64,000 nt of DNA, from the NCBI RefSeq assembly GCF_016427565.1, contig NZ_JAELXT010000010.1:1-64000 (forward strand), given 5' to 3'. The translations under genes were made by a program, and so were the position numbers. Within the stretch, counting starts at the first letter, position 1. Each line of letters opens with the position of its first letter. This stretch comes from Microvirga splendida. Lineage in GTDB: Bacteria; Pseudomonadota; Alphaproteobacteria; Rhizobiales; Beijerinckiaceae. Under the pieces are notes generated by a model. That model did no database searches. It saw only the letters and a list, made by a program, of their open reading frames with translations, and was not told where the DNA came from. Positions 12,083 through 21,771 of the stretch are shown here, in pieces.

Positions 12083-13415
12083 CCTCGATCCAGGTCCACA
12101 GGCCCGCATCGAACCGTTCCAGCACGGTCGAGGCCAGAAGCCACTTGCCTGGGTTGTCCGCCACGAAGGCGATGCGGATTGTCTTGTTCTCCGGCACCTG
12201 CACCGTATCCAGCCAATAGGGCTCCCAACCGTCGTCGAGCGCATGGAGGAGACGGAAGGCATGGCCGTGCAGGTGGAGGGGCTGCATGAACGCCGTCTGG
12301 TTCGTCAGGGCCAGGACCACGGGAGTGCCGCGCTTGACCTTCACGAGCGGGGCGCCCGTCGGCTGGCCGGCCGCTCCGTTGATCGTCCAGGGGGCGTTCG
12401 GCGCCTTGGGGTCGCCCTTGAGCACCACATCTTTGCGGGTAGCATTCTGAAGCTTGATCGTCTGAGGCAGCTTCGTATTCGCGGGCAGCGGGGTGACGGC
12501 GGGCAGAGCCGGGCGCTTCTCGCCCACGGTCGTGATTTCGAGGAGAGGCAGTCCGTCGCCGACCATCGCCGTCAGGGCGCCCGTCACGCCGGCTTCGAGG
12601 GCGAGGTCCACGAGCAGGTCGTAGCGGGTGCCGGGCGCGAAGGGCAGGGAGGCGCGCAGCGGTTCGAAGGTGCTGGTCGGCTGCCCGTCCGCAGCGATCA
12701 CATAGGCCTTCAGCCCATCGAGGCGCAGGCGCATGGCGCGGGCGTTGCAGGCATTGGCGAGCCGCAGCCGCAGCCGCCCGCCGGGAGGCGCCTCGATCCG
12801 TTGCGGCGTCGGTTGGCCGTTCAGGCTGAGCCAGTTCCCGAGCCGACCCGCGGGAGCAGCCTCGGCCGGCTGTTCGAAAGGCGCCAGCGATCCATCGTCG
12901 TTCAGGCGCCAGTCGTCGATGAGGAGCGCAAGATCCCGCTCGACCTCGGGAGGGTTGGCCTCCTCCACGATCAGCAGGCCCGAGAGGCCGCGCTCCTGCG
13001 GTTCGGCGCTGCCGCCGAGCACGCGAGCGCCGATCAGGAAGGTGCCGGCATCGGGCGGGGTGAAGCGGTAATCGTAGGACTGGCCGGGCACCACCGGCTC
13101 CTGCGTCAGGCCGCCGACGCCGTCCATGGCGTTAGGACCTCGAACCCCATGGAAGTGCAGGGACAGGGGCAGGGCGGTTTCGTTCCGCAGCCTCAGTTGC
13201 AACTCCACGCCCTGCCTGATCCGTAGCGCGGGAGCCAGGGAACCGTTGAAGGTCCACGCCTCCGCCTCGCCGGCTGCGTCCAGGCGGAGCTTGAGCGGGA
13301 CAGGCTTTGCCGTGAACTCCGGGACGGGCGAGCCTGCCTCTTGAGCCAATCCCGCTCGAGGAAGCCCGATCAGGGAGGTGGCGAGGCCGGCGGTGACGGC
13401 GCGGCGGGTGATCAT
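12075..13415 (-). CDS. Multicopper-oxidase-fold protein lacking most copper ligands (SufI/FtsP-like)
   Basis: A 446-residue exported cupredoxin-fold protein. MITRRAVTAGLATSLIGLPRAGLAQ at the start, with paired Arg at 4-5, is a probable Tat signal. Three cupredoxin domains follow. Of the four copper motifs of multicopper oxidases, the first HxH survives (HFHG, 87-90). The second is replaced by LIGAR (127-131), the third keeps HLHGH (381-385) but has Gln in place of its leading His, and the HCH of the fourth, including the type 1 Cys, is AST (428-430). It therefore cannot be a normal laccase. The nearest known precedent is FtsP/SufI, a copper-free fold in cell division. The ribosome site is weak. 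Confidence 0.82.
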   Translation of the reverse strand: MITRRAVTAGLATSLIGLPRAGLAQEAGSPVPEFTAKPVPLKLRLDAAGEAEAWTFNGSLAPALRIRQGVELQLRLRNETALPLSLHFHGVRGPNAMDGVGGLTQEPVVPGQSYDYRFTPPDAGTFLIGARVLGGSAEPQERGLSGLLIVEEANPPEVERDLALLIDDWRLNDDGSLAPFEQPAEAAPAGRLGNWLSLNGQPTPQRIEAPPGGRLRLRLANACNARAMRLRLDGLKAYVIAADGQPTSTFEPLRASLPFAPGTRYDLLVDLALEAGVTGALTAMVGDGLPLLEITTVGEKRPALPAVTPLPANTKLPQTIKLQNATRKDVVLKGDPKAPNAPWTINGAAGQPTGAPLVKVKRGTPVVLALTNQTAFMQPLHLHGHAFRLLHALDDGWEPYWLDTVQVPENKTIRIAFVADNPGKWLLASTVLERFDAGLWTWIEVT

Positions 13416-13586
13416 GCAGGGGCTCGCGAATGGCTCGAGGAGTTCGGTACCGGTACAGCGTTGAACGTGAACGGCCAAGTTCGGTTGCCAATTGGCCGCA
13501 TACGAACTTTTTTGATGCACGCTTTCTCAACCATGCTATAGAGCCGCGTCCCGGAAGAGGGGCGCGTTCGCGCGCGCTGCTCCCGC

Positions 13587-13671
13587 GCGGGCGTGGCGGA
13601 ATTGGTAGACGCACTGGATTTAGGTTCCAGCGACGCAAGTTGTGGGGGTTCGAGTCCCTCCGCCCGCACCA
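13587..13671 (+). tRNA. tRNA-Leu (anticodon TAG)
   Basis: 85 bases including an encoded CCA. The acceptor arms GCGGGCG and CGCCCGC pair perfectly, the anticodon stem CTGGA/TCCAG carries loop TTTAGGT with TAG at its centre, a class II variable arm is present, and the T arm reads GGGGGTTCGAGTCCCTC. It lies directly upstream of tig. Confidence 0.97.
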
Positions 13672-13786
13672 ATCCCGTCAGGGTTGGATCCGGAGGCTCC
13701 GAGCGGCTGAGGTGACGGCGTGACGCCGCATCGGCCGGAGCTTGGATTTGAGATTCATATTCGAGTGGATGAAGGCGAATAGTACC

Positions 13787-15154
13787 ATGCAGGTGACGGA
13801 AACACTGTCCCAAGGCTTGAAGCGAGAGTTCAAGGTCGTGCTCCCGGCCACCGAGTTGGAAGAGCGCCTGAACAGCGAATTGTCGACCCTGAAGGACCGG
13901 GTCCGGCTCAACGGTTTCCGTCCCGGCAAGGTGCCGGTGGGTCACCTGCGCAAGGTCTATGGCCGTTCCGTCATGGCCGACGTCCTGCAGAACGCCGTCA
14001 ACGAGGCGAACCGCAAGATCGTCGAGGACAACAGCCTGAAGCTTGCCAACGAGCCCCAGGTTCAGTTCCCCGAGAGCCAGGAAGAGGTCGAGAAGGCCAT
14101 GGACGCCAAGGGCGATCTGGCCTTCACCGTCGCCCTCGAGGTCCTGCCGGACTTCGAGCTGGCCGACCTGTCCGACGTCGCCGTCACCAAGCCGGTGGCC
14201 GAGGTCACCGACGCTGAGATCAACGAATCGCTCGAGCGCATGGCCAAGCAGAACCGCTCCTTCGAGACGAAGGACGGTGAGGCTGTGTCCGGCGACCGCG
14301 TCGTCGTGGACTTCGTGGGCCGCATGGACGGCACCGAGTTCGAGGGCGGCAACGGCCAGGACATCCGGGTCGAGCTCGGCTCCAACACCTTCATCCCGGG
14401 CTTCGAGGACCAGCTCCTCGGCCTCAAGGCCGGCGACACCAAGCTCGTGAAGGTCACCTTCCCGGTGAACTACATGGCCGCTCACCTGGCCGGCAAGGAC
14501 GCCGAGTTCGACGTGACCGTGAAGGAAGTCGAGGCTCCCGGCGAGCTGAAGATCGACGACGAGATGGCCAAGGGCTTCGGCATGGAGTCCCTGGACAAGC
14601 TCAAGGAAGCGATCAGCGACGCCATCAAGCGCGACTTCGACACCCAGTCCCGCCGCAAGGTCAAGAAGGACCTGCTGGACGCCCTGGACGCCAAGTACAG
14701 CTTCGAGCTGCCGCCGACCCTGGTCGAGCAGGAGTTCGCGGCCGTGTGGTCGCAGGTCGTGGGCGACATGAAGTCCAACAACCGCACCTTCGCGGATGAG
14801 GACACCACAGAGGACGAGGCCAAGGCCGAGTACCGCAAGATCGCCGAGCGCCGCGTGCGCCTCGGGTTGGTCCTTGCACAGATCGGTGAGAAGTCCGATA
14901 TCAAGATCTCCGACGACGAGGTGACTCAGGCCCTCATCGAGCGGGTCCGTCAGTACCCCGGCCAGGAGCGCCAGGTTTGGGAGTTCTACCAAAAGAACCC
15001 GCAGGCCCTAGCTGAAATCCGGGCTCCTCTGTTCGAAGAGAAAGTCGTCGACCAGATCCTGTCCCAGGTGAAGGTGAAGGAAGAGACCGTCTCCAAGGAT
15101 GCGCTCTTCAGCGACGAGGACGAGGACGGAGAGAAAGCCGGCAAGGGCGAGTAA
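13787..15154 (+). CDS. tig: Trigger factor, ribosome-associated chaperone
   Basis: 455 residues. The N-terminal ribosome-binding domain carries the signature GFRPGKVP near residue 45. An FKBP-type peptidyl-prolyl isomerase domain follows (about 155-245, [20 protein letters not shown] and [15 protein letters not shown]), then a long helical C-terminal chaperone domain ending in an acidic tail. It binds ribosomal protein L23 and folds nascent chains. The ATG at 13787 is chosen because [15 protein letters not shown] is the conserved family start and GAAGGCGA precedes it. It is followed at 78 bases by clpP in the classic tig-clpP-clpX-lon order. Confidence 0.98.
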   Translation: MQVTETLSQGLKREFKVVLPATELEERLNSELSTLKDRVRLNGFRPGKVPVGHLRKVYGRSVMADVLQNAVNEANRKIVEDNSLKLANEPQVQFPESQEEVEKAMDAKGDLAFTVALEVLPDFELADLSDVAVTKPVAEVTDAEINESLERMAKQNRSFETKDGEAVSGDRVVVDFVGRMDGTEFEGGNGQDIRVELGSNTFIPGFEDQLLGLKAGDTKLVKVTFPVNYMAAHLAGKDAEFDVTVKEVEAPGELKIDDEMAKGFGMESLDKLKEAISDAIKRDFDTQSRRKVKKDLLDALDAKYSFELPPTLVEQEFAAVWSQVVGDMKSNNRTFADEDTTEDEAKAEYRKIAERRVRLGLVLAQIGEKSDIKISDDEVTQALIERVRQYPGQERQVWEFYQKNPQALAEIRAPLFEEKVVDQILSQVKVKEETVSKDALFSDEDEDGEKAGKGE

Positions 15155-15232
15155 CGCTCCCTTAAGCGTCTCGTTGCTTGCATGAATTGGACGGCCGCGA
15201 ATCTGCGCGGCCGAACTGGAGCAGTGAGACAA

Positions 15233-15865
15233 ATGAGAGATCCGGTAGCGCTCTTTAACAATACGCTCGTCCCGATGGTGGTTGAGCAGTCGAACCGCGG
15301 CGAACGCGCGTTCGACATCTATTCGCGCCTCCTGCGCGAACGGATTATCTTCCTCACGGGTCCTGTCGAAGACTACTCGGCCTCGCTGATCGTGGCGCAG
15401 CTTCTGTTCCTCGAGGCCGAGAACCCGAAGAAGGAAATCTCCTTCTACATCAACTCGCCCGGTGGCGTGGTGACCTCGGGTCTGTCGATCTACGACACCA
15501 TGCAGTTCATCCGCTGCCCGGTCTCGACCCTCTGCGTCGGCCAGGCCGCCTCCATGGGCTCCCTCCTGCTGACCGCCGGCGAGAAGGGCATGCGCTTCGC
15601 CCTCCCGAACGCCCGGATCATGGTCCACCAGCCCTCCGGCGGCTACCAGGGCCAAGTGACCGACATCATGATCCACGCCCGCGAGAGCGAGGCCCTCAAG
15701 CGCCGGCTGAACGAGATCTACGTCCAGCACACCAGCCAGCCCTACGAGGCCATCGAGCGGGCGCTCGAGCGCGACAACTTCATGACCGCCGAGGCGGCCC
15801 AGGAGTTCGGGCTGATCGATCAGGTCATCGCGAAGCGTCCGGAGCCGGCCGCACCCCCGGCCTAA
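15233..15865 (+). CDS. clpP: ATP-dependent Clp protease proteolytic subunit
   Basis: 210 residues with the serine protease triad residues in conserved settings: Ser107 in GQAASMGS and His132 in MVHQPSGG, with the Asp in the C-terminal third. It forms the two-ring 14-mer chamber that receives substrates from ClpX (next gene) or ClpA. The start MRDPV is the alphaproteobacterial one; the ATG at 15233 has GGAG about 11 bases upstream, while an earlier in-frame ATG at 15182 would add residues foreign to the family. Confidence 0.98.
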   Translation: MRDPVALFNNTLVPMVVEQSNRGERAFDIYSRLLRERIIFLTGPVEDYSASLIVAQLLFLEAENPKKEISFYINSPGGVVTSGLSIYDTMQFIRCPVSTLCVGQAASMGSLLLTAGEKGMRFALPNARIMVHQPSGGYQGQVTDIMIHARESEALKRRLNEIYVQHTSQPYEAIERALERDNFMTAEAAQEFGLIDQVIAKRPEPAAPPA

Positions 15866-15877
15866 CCCTTAAAACCT

Positions 15878-15908
15878 GGGGACAAATTCCTCCAGGGTGC
15901 GTCTTTTT
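15878..15908 (+). terminator. Possible weak terminator after clpP
   Basis: An imperfect hairpin, CCTGGGGA pairing with TCCTCCAGG, is followed by GCGTCTTTTTGG. If real it would partly uncouple clpX from clpP. The stem has a bulge, so confidence is low. Confidence 0.4.
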
Positions 15909-15931
15909 GGCGGGCAATTCCGTTTCTATTG

Positions 15932-15952
15932 ATCACGCGGCCTCCGCGTGAT
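15932..15952. repeat. Inverted repeat in the clpP-clpX spacer
   Basis: Perfect 9-bp arms ATCACGCGG/CCGCGTGAT separated by CCT. No T run follows, so it is not an intrinsic terminator. It could be an operator or an mRNA stem. Confidence 0.7.
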
Positions 15953-15998
15953 TGCATGCGGATTCGGGAAGACTGGGCGATTTGGACGTTCAATTCTT

Positions 15999-16029
15999 AG
16001 CGACGGAACATTTTATTAGCTCCGTCGCT
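15999..16029. repeat. Second inverted repeat in the clpX leader
   Basis: Perfect 9-bp arms AGCGACGGA/TCCGTCGCT with an AT-rich 13-base loop. It lies 59 bases before the clpX start, without a T run. It probably forms a stem-loop in the clpX leader mRNA or serves as an operator. Confidence 0.65.
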
Positions 16030-16088
16030 CATAACTTAGAAGTGTTGGGCCGGGAGAGGCCGTCCCGGCACGGATTGGAGATGTGACA

Positions 16089-17357
16089 ATGACCAAGGCT
16101 GGCGGCAACGACTCCAAGAGCACGCTGTACTGCTCCTTTTGCGGCAAGAGCCAGCACGAGGTTCGCAAGCTGATCGCTGGCCCGACGGTTTTCATCTGCG
16201 ATGAATGCGTCGAGCTCTGCATGGACATCATCCGCGAAGAGTCGAAATCGTCTCTCGTGAAGTCCCGCGACGGGGTTCCGACCCCGAAGGAAATCAGCCG
16301 CGTTCTGGACGATTACGTGATCGGCCAGGAGCACGCCAAGAAGGTGCTCTCGGTAGCGGTCCACAACCATTACAAGCGCCTGGCTCACGCGACGAAGCAC
16401 AACGACGTCGAACTGGCCAAGTCGAACATCCTGCTGATCGGTCCCACCGGCTCGGGCAAGACCCTGCTGGCCCAGACCCTGGCCCGGATCCTGGACGTGC
16501 CGTTCACCATGGCGGACGCCACGACCCTGACCGAGGCCGGCTACGTCGGTGAGGACGTGGAGAACATCATCCTCAAGCTGCTCCAGGCCTCCGACTACAA
16601 TGTCGAGCGGGCCCAGCGCGGCATCGTCTATATCGACGAGATCGACAAGATCTCCCGCAAGTCGGACAATCCCTCGATCACCCGCGACGTCTCGGGCGAG
16701 GGCGTGCAGCAGGCGCTTCTGAAGATCATGGAGGGCACCGTGGCCTCCGTGCCTCCCCAGGGCGGCCGCAAGCACCCGCAGCAGGAATTCCTGCAGGTCG
16801 ACACCACGAACATCCTGTTCATCTGCGGCGGCGCCTTTGCGGGCCTCGAGCGGATCATCGCCAGCCGCGGCAAGGGCACGTCCATCGGCTTCGCCGCCAG
16901 CGTGAGCTCGCCGGACGACCGCCGGACGGGCGAGATCTTCCGTGAGGTGGAACCCGAGGATCTGCTGAAGTTTGGCCTGATTCCGGAGTTCGTGGGCCGT
17001 CTGCCGGTCCTGGCGACCCTGGAAGACCTCGACATCGACGCCCTGAAGACCATTCTGCAGGAGCCGAAGAACGCCCTGGTCAAGCAGTACCAGCGCCTGT
17101 TCGAGATGGAGAACGTGCAGCTGACGTTCCAGGACGAGGCCCTGACCCTCATCGCCAAGAAGGCCATCGAGCGCAAGACCGGCGCCCGCGGTCTGCGGTC
17201 CATCATGGAAGGCATCCTGCTGGAGACCATGTACGATCTGCCGGGCCTCGACTCGGTCGAGCAGGTGGTGATCGGGCCCGAGGTGGTGGAGGGCAAGGCC
17301 AAACCGCTCTTCATCCACGGCGAGCGCAACGATCAGGCCGCCAGCGCCAGCGCCTAA
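16089..17357 (+). CDS. clpX: ATP-dependent Clp protease ATP-binding subunit
   Basis: 422 residues. The N-terminal zinc-binding domain has Cys15, Cys18, Cys37 and Cys40. A single AAA+ module follows with Walker A GPTGSGKT, Walker [10 protein letters not shown] and a RHxxxG-type pore region. As a hexamer it unfolds tagged proteins and feeds them to ClpP. In alphaproteobacteria it degrades cell-cycle regulators and ssrA-tagged chains. GGAG ends eight bases before the ATG. The clpP-clpX gap of 223 bases is long and holds two stem-loops, so clpX may have its own promoter. Confidence 0.98.
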   Translation: MTKAGGNDSKSTLYCSFCGKSQHEVRKLIAGPTVFICDECVELCMDIIREESKSSLVKSRDGVPTPKEISRVLDDYVIGQEHAKKVLSVAVHNHYKRLAHATKHNDVELAKSNILLIGPTGSGKTLLAQTLARILDVPFTMADATTLTEAGYVGEDVENIILKLLQASDYNVERAQRGIVYIDEIDKISRKSDNPSITRDVSGEGVQQALLKIMEGTVASVPPQGGRKHPQQEFLQVDTTNILFICGGAFAGLERIIASRGKGTSIGFAASVSSPDDRRTGEIFREVEPEDLLKFGLIPEFVGRLPVLATLEDLDIDALKTILQEPKNALVKQYQRLFEMENVQLTFQDEALTLIAKKAIERKTGARGLRSIMEGILLETMYDLPGLDSVEQVVIGPEVVEGKAKPLFIHGERNDQAASASA

Positions 17358-17406
17358 GGGCGGCGGCGAGGGGGCTCCCATGAACCGATCCGTTGCGGGC
17401 AATCTT

Positions 17407-17437
17407 CTTGAAACGAAGGGTCCGCAACGCCACATTA
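17407..17437 (+). promoter_or_regulatory. Candidate RpoH (sigma-32) promoter of lon
   Basis: CTTGAAA at 17407-17413 matches the RpoH -35. After 16 bases comes CCACATTA, one mismatch in the CCCC part of the CCCCATnT -10. It lies 150 bases upstream of lon, whose family is classically heat-shock controlled. No real gene occupies the clpX-lon gap. Confidence 0.6.
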
Positions 17438-17588
17438 TCTCTAGCGCCGGAGCTGTCCGCTCATTGCCCGAGGGAGGGCCCGGCGTACCGGATGCAGCCC
17501 ATAACAACAGCCTGAGCATCCCGGTTGTCCGTCTGAGGTCCAGCTCATTCGAGGGGATCCCCGGACGCAGCGAAAAGGAAGTCGTCTC

Positions 17589-20015
17589 ATGACACAATCG
17601 AAGCCACGTCAGCCTGTCGTTCCAGGCTCGACCGGAACCTACGCGGTTCTGCCTCTGCGCGACATTGTTGTCTTTCCGCACATGATCGTGCCGCTCTTCG
17701 TCGGCCGCGAAAAGTCGATCCGCGCGCTTGAGGAGGTGGTCAAGGGAGACCGTCATATCCTTCTGGCGACCCAGATCGATGCGACGGATGACGATCCGGC
17801 GACGGATGCGATCTACAAAGTCGGTACGCTGGCGAACGTGCTCCAGCTCCTGAAGCTGCCCGACGGCACCGTGAAGGTGCTCGTGGAAGGCGCGAGCCGC
17901 GCCCAGGTGAAGGCCTATACCCGCACCGACGAATATTACGAGGCCGAGGCCGAGGCTCTGCCGGACGCCCTCGGAGACCAGGTGGAGGCCGAGGCGCTCG
18001 CCCGCTCCGTCGTGTCCGAGTTCGAGAATTACGTGAAGCTCAACAAGAAGGTGTCGCCCGAGGTCGTGACCGCGGTGACCCAGATCGACGAGCCGGCCAA
18101 GCTCGCCGACACCATCGCTTCGCACCTGGCCATCAAGATCGCCGACAAGCAGGCGATCCTGGAGACCCCGACCGTCGCCCAGCGCCTGGAGAAGGTGCTC
18201 GGCATGATGGAGAGCGAGATTTCGGTTCTCCAGGTCGAGAAGCGGATCCGCACCCGCGTGAAGCGTCAGATGGAGAAGACGCAGCGCGAGTACTATCTCA
18301 ACGAGCAGATGAAGGCGATCCAGAAGGAGCTCGGCGACGACGAAGGCCGCGACGAGCTGGCCGAGCTCGAGGAGAAGATCGAGAAGACCAAGTTCACGAA
18401 GGAAGCCCGCGAGAAGGCGATGGGCGAGCTGAAGAAGCTCCGCCAGATGTCGCCCATGTCGGCGGAAGCCACCGTCGTGCGCAACTATCTCGACTGGCTG
18501 CTCGGGATCCCGTGGAACCGCCGCTCGAAGATGAAGAAGGACCTGAAGGCCGCCCAGGATCTGCTCGATGCGGATCACTACGGCCTTGAGAAGGTCAAGG
18601 AGCGCATCGTCGAGTACCTGGCCGTGCAGCAGCGCGCCAACAAGCTCACGGGCCCGATCCTCTGCCTCGTCGGTCCTCCCGGCGTGGGTAAGACATCGCT
18701 CGGCAAGTCGATCGCCAAGGCCACGGGCCGCGAGTTCGTCCGCATGTCGCTCGGCGGCGTCCGTGATGAATCCGAGATCCGCGGTCACCGCCGGACCTAT
18801 ATCGGCTCGATGCCCGGCAAGATCATCCAGTCGATGCGCAAGGCCAAGACGTCCAACCCGCTCATCCTGCTCGACGAGATCGACAAGATGGGCATGGACT
18901 TCCGCGGCGACCCGTCGGCGGCCCTGCTCGAGGTTCTCGACCCTGAGCAGAACTCGACCTTCAACGATCATTACCTGGAGGTCGACTATGACCTGTCCAA
19001 CGTGATGTTCGTGACGACGGCGAACACGCTCAACATTCCCGGCCCGCTTCTCGACCGTATGGAAGTGATCCGCATCGCGGGTTACACGGAAGAGGAGAAG
19101 GCCGAGATTGCCCGCACACACCTGATCCCGTCCTCCATGCAGAAGCATGGCCTGGCGGTGAAGGAGTGGAAGATCGGCGACGAGGCTCTCCTCATGCTGA
19201 TCCGCCGCTACACCCGCGAGGCGGGCGTGCGTAACCTCGAGCGCGAGCTGGCCAACCTCATCCGCAAGGCCGTGAAGGAGATCCTGATCTCCAAGGTCAA
19301 GTCGGTGGAGGTCACGACCGACAACCTGCCGGAGTTCCTCGGACCCCCGCGCTATCGCTACGGCGAGGCCGAGACCGAGGACATGGTGGGCGCGGTCACG
19401 GGTCTGGCCTGGACCGAGGTGGGCGGCGAGCTGCTGACCATCGAAGGCATCATGATGCCGGGCAAGGGCAAGATGACCGTCACGGGCAACCTGCGTGACG
19501 TCATGAAGGAATCGATCTCGGCGGCGGCGTCCTATGTCCGTTCCCGGGCCGTCGATTTCGGTGTCGAGCCGCCCATGTTCGACCGTCGCGACATCCACGT
19601 GCACGTGCCGGAAGGCGCAACGCCCAAGGACGGTCCGTCCGCCGGCATCGCCATGGCGACCGCCATCGTGTCCGTCATCACGGGCATTCCGGTCCGCCGC
19701 GACATTGCCATGACAGGCGAGGTCACGTTGCGGGGCAGGGTGCTGCCCATCGGCGGATTGAAGGAAAAGCTCCTGGCGGCCCTTCGCGGCGGCATCAAGA
19801 AGGTCTTGATCCCCGAGGAGAACGCCAAGGACTTGGCCGATATCCCGGCAAGCGTGAAGAACGGTCTGGAGATCGTTCCGGTCTCCATGATGGATCAGGT
19901 CCTCCAGCATGCCCTCGTGCGCACGCCGGAGCCGATCGAGTGGGACGAGGCCTCCGTTCTCAAGGCCCCTAAGCCTGTCGTCGAGGACGATTCGACCGGC
20001 CTTGTTGCCCACTAA
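17589..20015 (+). CDS. lon: ATP-dependent protease Lon (LonA)
   Basis: 808 residues. The N-terminal LAN substrate-binding domain begins [21 protein letters not shown] helical region leads to the AAA+ module with GPPGVGKT (Walker A) and [10 protein letters not shown] (Walker B). The C-terminal protease domain has the catalytic Ser684 in DGPSAG and Lys727 in GGLKEK. It degrades misfolded proteins and specific regulators such as CcrM and DnaA in relatives. AAGGAAG precedes the ATG. A strong terminator follows, and the RpoH-like site upstream suggests heat-shock induction independent of clpX. Confidence 0.98.
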   Translation: MTQSKPRQPVVPGSTGTYAVLPLRDIVVFPHMIVPLFVGREKSIRALEEVVKGDRHILLATQIDATDDDPATDAIYKVGTLANVLQLLKLPDGTVKVLVEGASRAQVKAYTRTDEYYEAEAEALPDALGDQVEAEALARSVVSEFENYVKLNKKVSPEVVTAVTQIDEPAKLADTIASHLAIKIADKQAILETPTVAQRLEKVLGMMESEISVLQVEKRIRTRVKRQMEKTQREYYLNEQMKAIQKELGDDEGRDELAELEEKIEKTKFTKEAREKAMGELKKLRQMSPMSAEATVVRNYLDWLLGIPWNRRSKMKKDLKAAQDLLDADHYGLEKVKERIVEYLAVQQRANKLTGPILCLVGPPGVGKTSLGKSIAKATGREFVRMSLGGVRDESEIRGHRRTYIGSMPGKIIQSMRKAKTSNPLILLDEIDKMGMDFRGDPSAALLEVLDPEQNSTFNDHYLEVDYDLSNVMFVTTANTLNIPGPLLDRMEVIRIAGYTEEEKAEIARTHLIPSSMQKHGLAVKEWKIGDEALLMLIRRYTREAGVRNLERELANLIRKAVKEILISKVKSVEVTTDNLPEFLGPPRYRYGEAETEDMVGAVTGLAWTEVGGELLTIEGIMMPGKGKMTVTGNLRDVMKESISAAASYVRSRAVDFGVEPPMFDRRDIHVHVPEGATPKDGPSAGIAMATAIVSVITGIPVRRDIAMTGEVTLRGRVLPIGGLKEKLLAALRGGIKKVLIPEENAKDLADIPASVKNGLEIVPVSMMDQVLQHALVRTPEPIEWDEASVLKAPKPVVEDDSTGLVAH

Positions 20016-20038
20016 AACTTGCACCTTACGTAACGAAA

Positions 20039-20075
20039 GAAGCCCCCGAACGAGCGTTCGGGGGCTTCTTTTTTG
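20039..20075 (+). terminator. Intrinsic terminator of lon
   Basis: A long GC-rich stem, GAAGCCCCCGAAC pairing with GTTCGGGGGCTTC around a tiny loop, is followed by TTTTTT. It starts 24 bases after the lon stop. Confidence 0.95.
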
Positions 20076-20210
20076 GGAAGAACAGCGAAAAAACGGCTGA
20101 TTTCAGCCACTTCGGGGCTTGCTTACGGACAAGCTTTGCGCCAAACGGATTGTCCCTGAAACGGTGGACCATTTCCTTTTGCGGCTGCCGTGATCACTGG
20201 AGGATAAGAC

Positions 20211-20489
20211 ATGAATAAAGGCGAGCTCGTTGCGGCCGTCGCCGACAAGGTGGGCCTTTCGCGTGGCCAGGCTGGTGACGCGATCGACGCCGCCATCGAG
20301 GCGATCACCGGCGCTCTGAAGCAGGGCGACGAAGTGAAGATCGTCGGTTTCGGCACGTTCGTGGTGACCAACCGCGCTGCCGGCGAGGCGCGCAACCCGC
20401 GCACCGGCGAGAAGGTCAAGGTTCCCGCTTCCAAGACCCCCAAGTTCCGCGCAGGCGCCGGCCTGAAGGACGCCGTCAACGCGAAGTAA
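20211..20489 (+). CDS. hup: HU-family DNA-binding protein
   Basis: 92 residues, a typical HU. MNKGELVAAVADKVGLS forms the N-terminal dimerisation helix, the core holds VGFGTFVV, and the DNA-inserting arm is RAAGEARNPRTGEKVKVPASKTPKFRAG with the conserved RNP. As a nucleoid protein it bends DNA without sequence specificity. GGAGGA precedes the start. Its place after lon is conserved in proteobacteria. Confidence 0.97.
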   Translation: MNKGELVAAVADKVGLSRGQAGDAIDAAIEAITGALKQGDEVKIVGFGTFVVTNRAAGEARNPRTGEKVKVPASKTPKFRAGAGLKDAVNAK

Positions 20490-20517
20490 TCGCGTTTCGA
20501 GCGGTGTTTAGCTGCAA

Positions 20518-20557
20518 AGAGGGCCAACGGCGCTTGCGTTGTTGGCCTTCTGTTTTT
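20518..20557 (+). terminator. Intrinsic terminator of hup
   Basis: A GGCCAAC/GTTGGCC stem with a larger structured loop is followed by TTCTGTTTTT, just before tRNA-Val. Confidence 0.75.
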
Positions 20558-20571
20558 ATGTCAGGCCTGTC

Positions 20572-20647
20572 GGGCGGTTAGCTCAGCTGGTAGAGCATCG
20601 GTTTTACACACCGCAGGTCGGGGGTTCGATCCCCTCACCGCCCACCA
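20572..20647 (+). tRNA. tRNA-Val (anticodon TAC)
   Basis: 76 bases with encoded CCA. Acceptor GGGCGGT pairs with ACCGCCC. The D arm is GCTCAGCTGGTAGAGC, the anticodon loop TTTACAC has TAC at its centre, and the T arm is GGGGGTTCGATCCCC. Confidence 0.97.
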
Positions 20648-21000
20648 TTTTTCCCGAATACCAACAGTTCTGGCAAAGCTGGGCGATGTCTCGGCGACCG
20701 CATCCCGGTGCTTTGAATTTGGCGACAGGCGGGTCCCGCCGGGATATGGGGTGGAACGCCGCACCGCCTTCATGAAACCAATCATTTATCTGGAGGGTTG
20801 GACGAGATCCCTCCAAGGATTGCTCCTGAGACTTGAACCCGCTCCAGCCAACACTGGGGCGGGCTTTTTTATGGCGCCTCAACGTATCATGGTTTTGAGG
20901 ATGGCTCTGTGCGCGCGGATACCGTTGTCGAGACGAGCGGGATCGTCCGCTGGCGGATGGAACGCCGCATGCGCTTTATATTTTGCGATGCTTGAAAAAA
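20648..21000. other. Gene-free stretch between tRNA-Val and tRNA-Pro, possible small RNA
   Basis: No credible protein gene. It holds a hairpin at 20791-20815 (TGGAGGG/CCCTCCA) and a strong terminator at 20838-20870. These could end the tRNA-Val transcript or a separate small RNA beginning after about 20650. Confidence 0.5.
20838..20870 (+). terminator. Orphan intrinsic terminator
   Basis: A 10-bp stem CCCGCTCCAG/CTGGGGCGGG with one T-G pair, a 6-base loop and CTTTTTT. No gene on this strand ends nearby except tRNA-Val, 190 bases upstream. Confidence 0.88.
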
Positions 21001-21078
21001 TGGTCGGAGCGAGAGGATTTGAACCTCCGACCCCTAGTCCCCCAGACTAGTGCGCTAACCGGGCTGCGCTACGCTCCG
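21001..21078 (-). tRNA. tRNA-Pro (anticodon GGG)
   Basis: 78 bases on the reverse strand with encoded CCA. Acceptor CGGAGCG pairs with CGCTCCG. Anticodon stem CTAGT/ACTAG carries loop CTGGGGG with GGG in the anticodon position, and the T arm is GGAGGTTCAAATCCTC. Confidence 0.97.
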
Positions 21079-21175
21079 ACGCCTTGTACGGCCTGTTTCA
21101 ATTAGCTCCGGCGCTTGCGCTGTGCAACCCCTGAAATTCATTTTGCCGGGAAGCGCTGAGCCATAAGGCGAAATC

Positions 21176-21598
21176 CTAGCGCGCCAGAGGCGAGCGGGCG
21201 ATCCGGACCTTCGCAAGGGTCGAACCTGTGACGCTGATGCGAGCGGCCTCGAACGAGGGCGGGGCCGTGCGGCCCGTGCCATTGCTGAAGCCGTAGGGTT
21301 CCAGGGGCAGGCCTCTTGGATCGCGGTCGAGATTGTTGTTGGCGTTCGTGTCCTGGAAGACGGCGATGGCGTAGGAGCCCTCCGGGACGTCCGGGAACAG
21401 AACCCGGAACTCCGCAGCCGGGGGCTGGACGGTCTGGCTGTACCGGCAGGAGCCGAAATCCAGTGAGCCGGAGCAGATGCCGACCAGGACGGGCCCCTGG
21501 CCGGGAACGGCGCCCTCCACCTGCACGGTCAGCTGAGCTGCCTTCGCGCCGCCCGCAAGCATGAGAACAGCGATCATTCCGATGGTCGGTCGAAGCAT
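21176..21598 (-). CDS. DUF2141 secreted protein
   Basis: A 140-residue exported protein. The signal peptide runs to about residue 20 (MLRPTIGMIAVLMLAGGAKAA), and the rest is a transthyretin-like DUF2141 domain. Diagnostic pieces are LTVQVEGAVPGQGPVLVGIC, VPEGSYAIAVFQDTNANNNLDRDPRGLPLEPYGFSN and a C-terminal V/I strand. The fold is beta-rich and DTNANNNLD looks like a Ca2+-binding loop. The function is unknown; the place is periplasm or surface. GAGGTG precedes the ATG at 21598. An open frame upstream has no homology. Confidence 0.85.
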   Translation of the reverse strand: MLRPTIGMIAVLMLAGGAKAAQLTVQVEGAVPGQGPVLVGICSGSLDFGSCRYSQTVQPPAAEFRVLFPDVPEGSYAIAVFQDTNANNNLDRDPRGLPLEPYGFSNGTGRTAPPSFEAARISVTGSTLAKVRIARSPLAR

Positions 21599-21771
21599 GA
21601 AAGGCGCACCTCGTGAAAAGCGGGATCTTAAACCGCCGGCCAGGACAAACCTGGAGCTTGGCTTCAAGAATGCGAGAGCCCCGCCGATCACATGCCCGCG
21701 TGCCCTTCCCGAACGCAGTCGGGGAGCTAGGTTGCTGACGTAGGCAGCAGGCCGGGCCTGCCGCCGTTCCC

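Noticed and set aside
16005-16029. GGAAC-N16-CGCT, EcfG-like, upstream of clpX
   Set aside because: The -10 is not CGTT, and the sequence is fully explained as part of the inverted repeat.
17380-17592. 70-codon frame between clpX and lon
   Set aside because: No ribosome site or homology, and it overlaps the RpoH-like promoter and the lon start.
16029-20024. Very long open frame antisense to clpX and lon
   Set aside because: It is the mirror of strong third-position GC bias; the translation has low-complexity composition and no domain, while the forward genes are certain.
20751-21050. 99-codon frame running into the tRNA-Pro gene
   Set aside because: Its C-terminal part is translated tRNA sequence and an internal stretch is a terminator.
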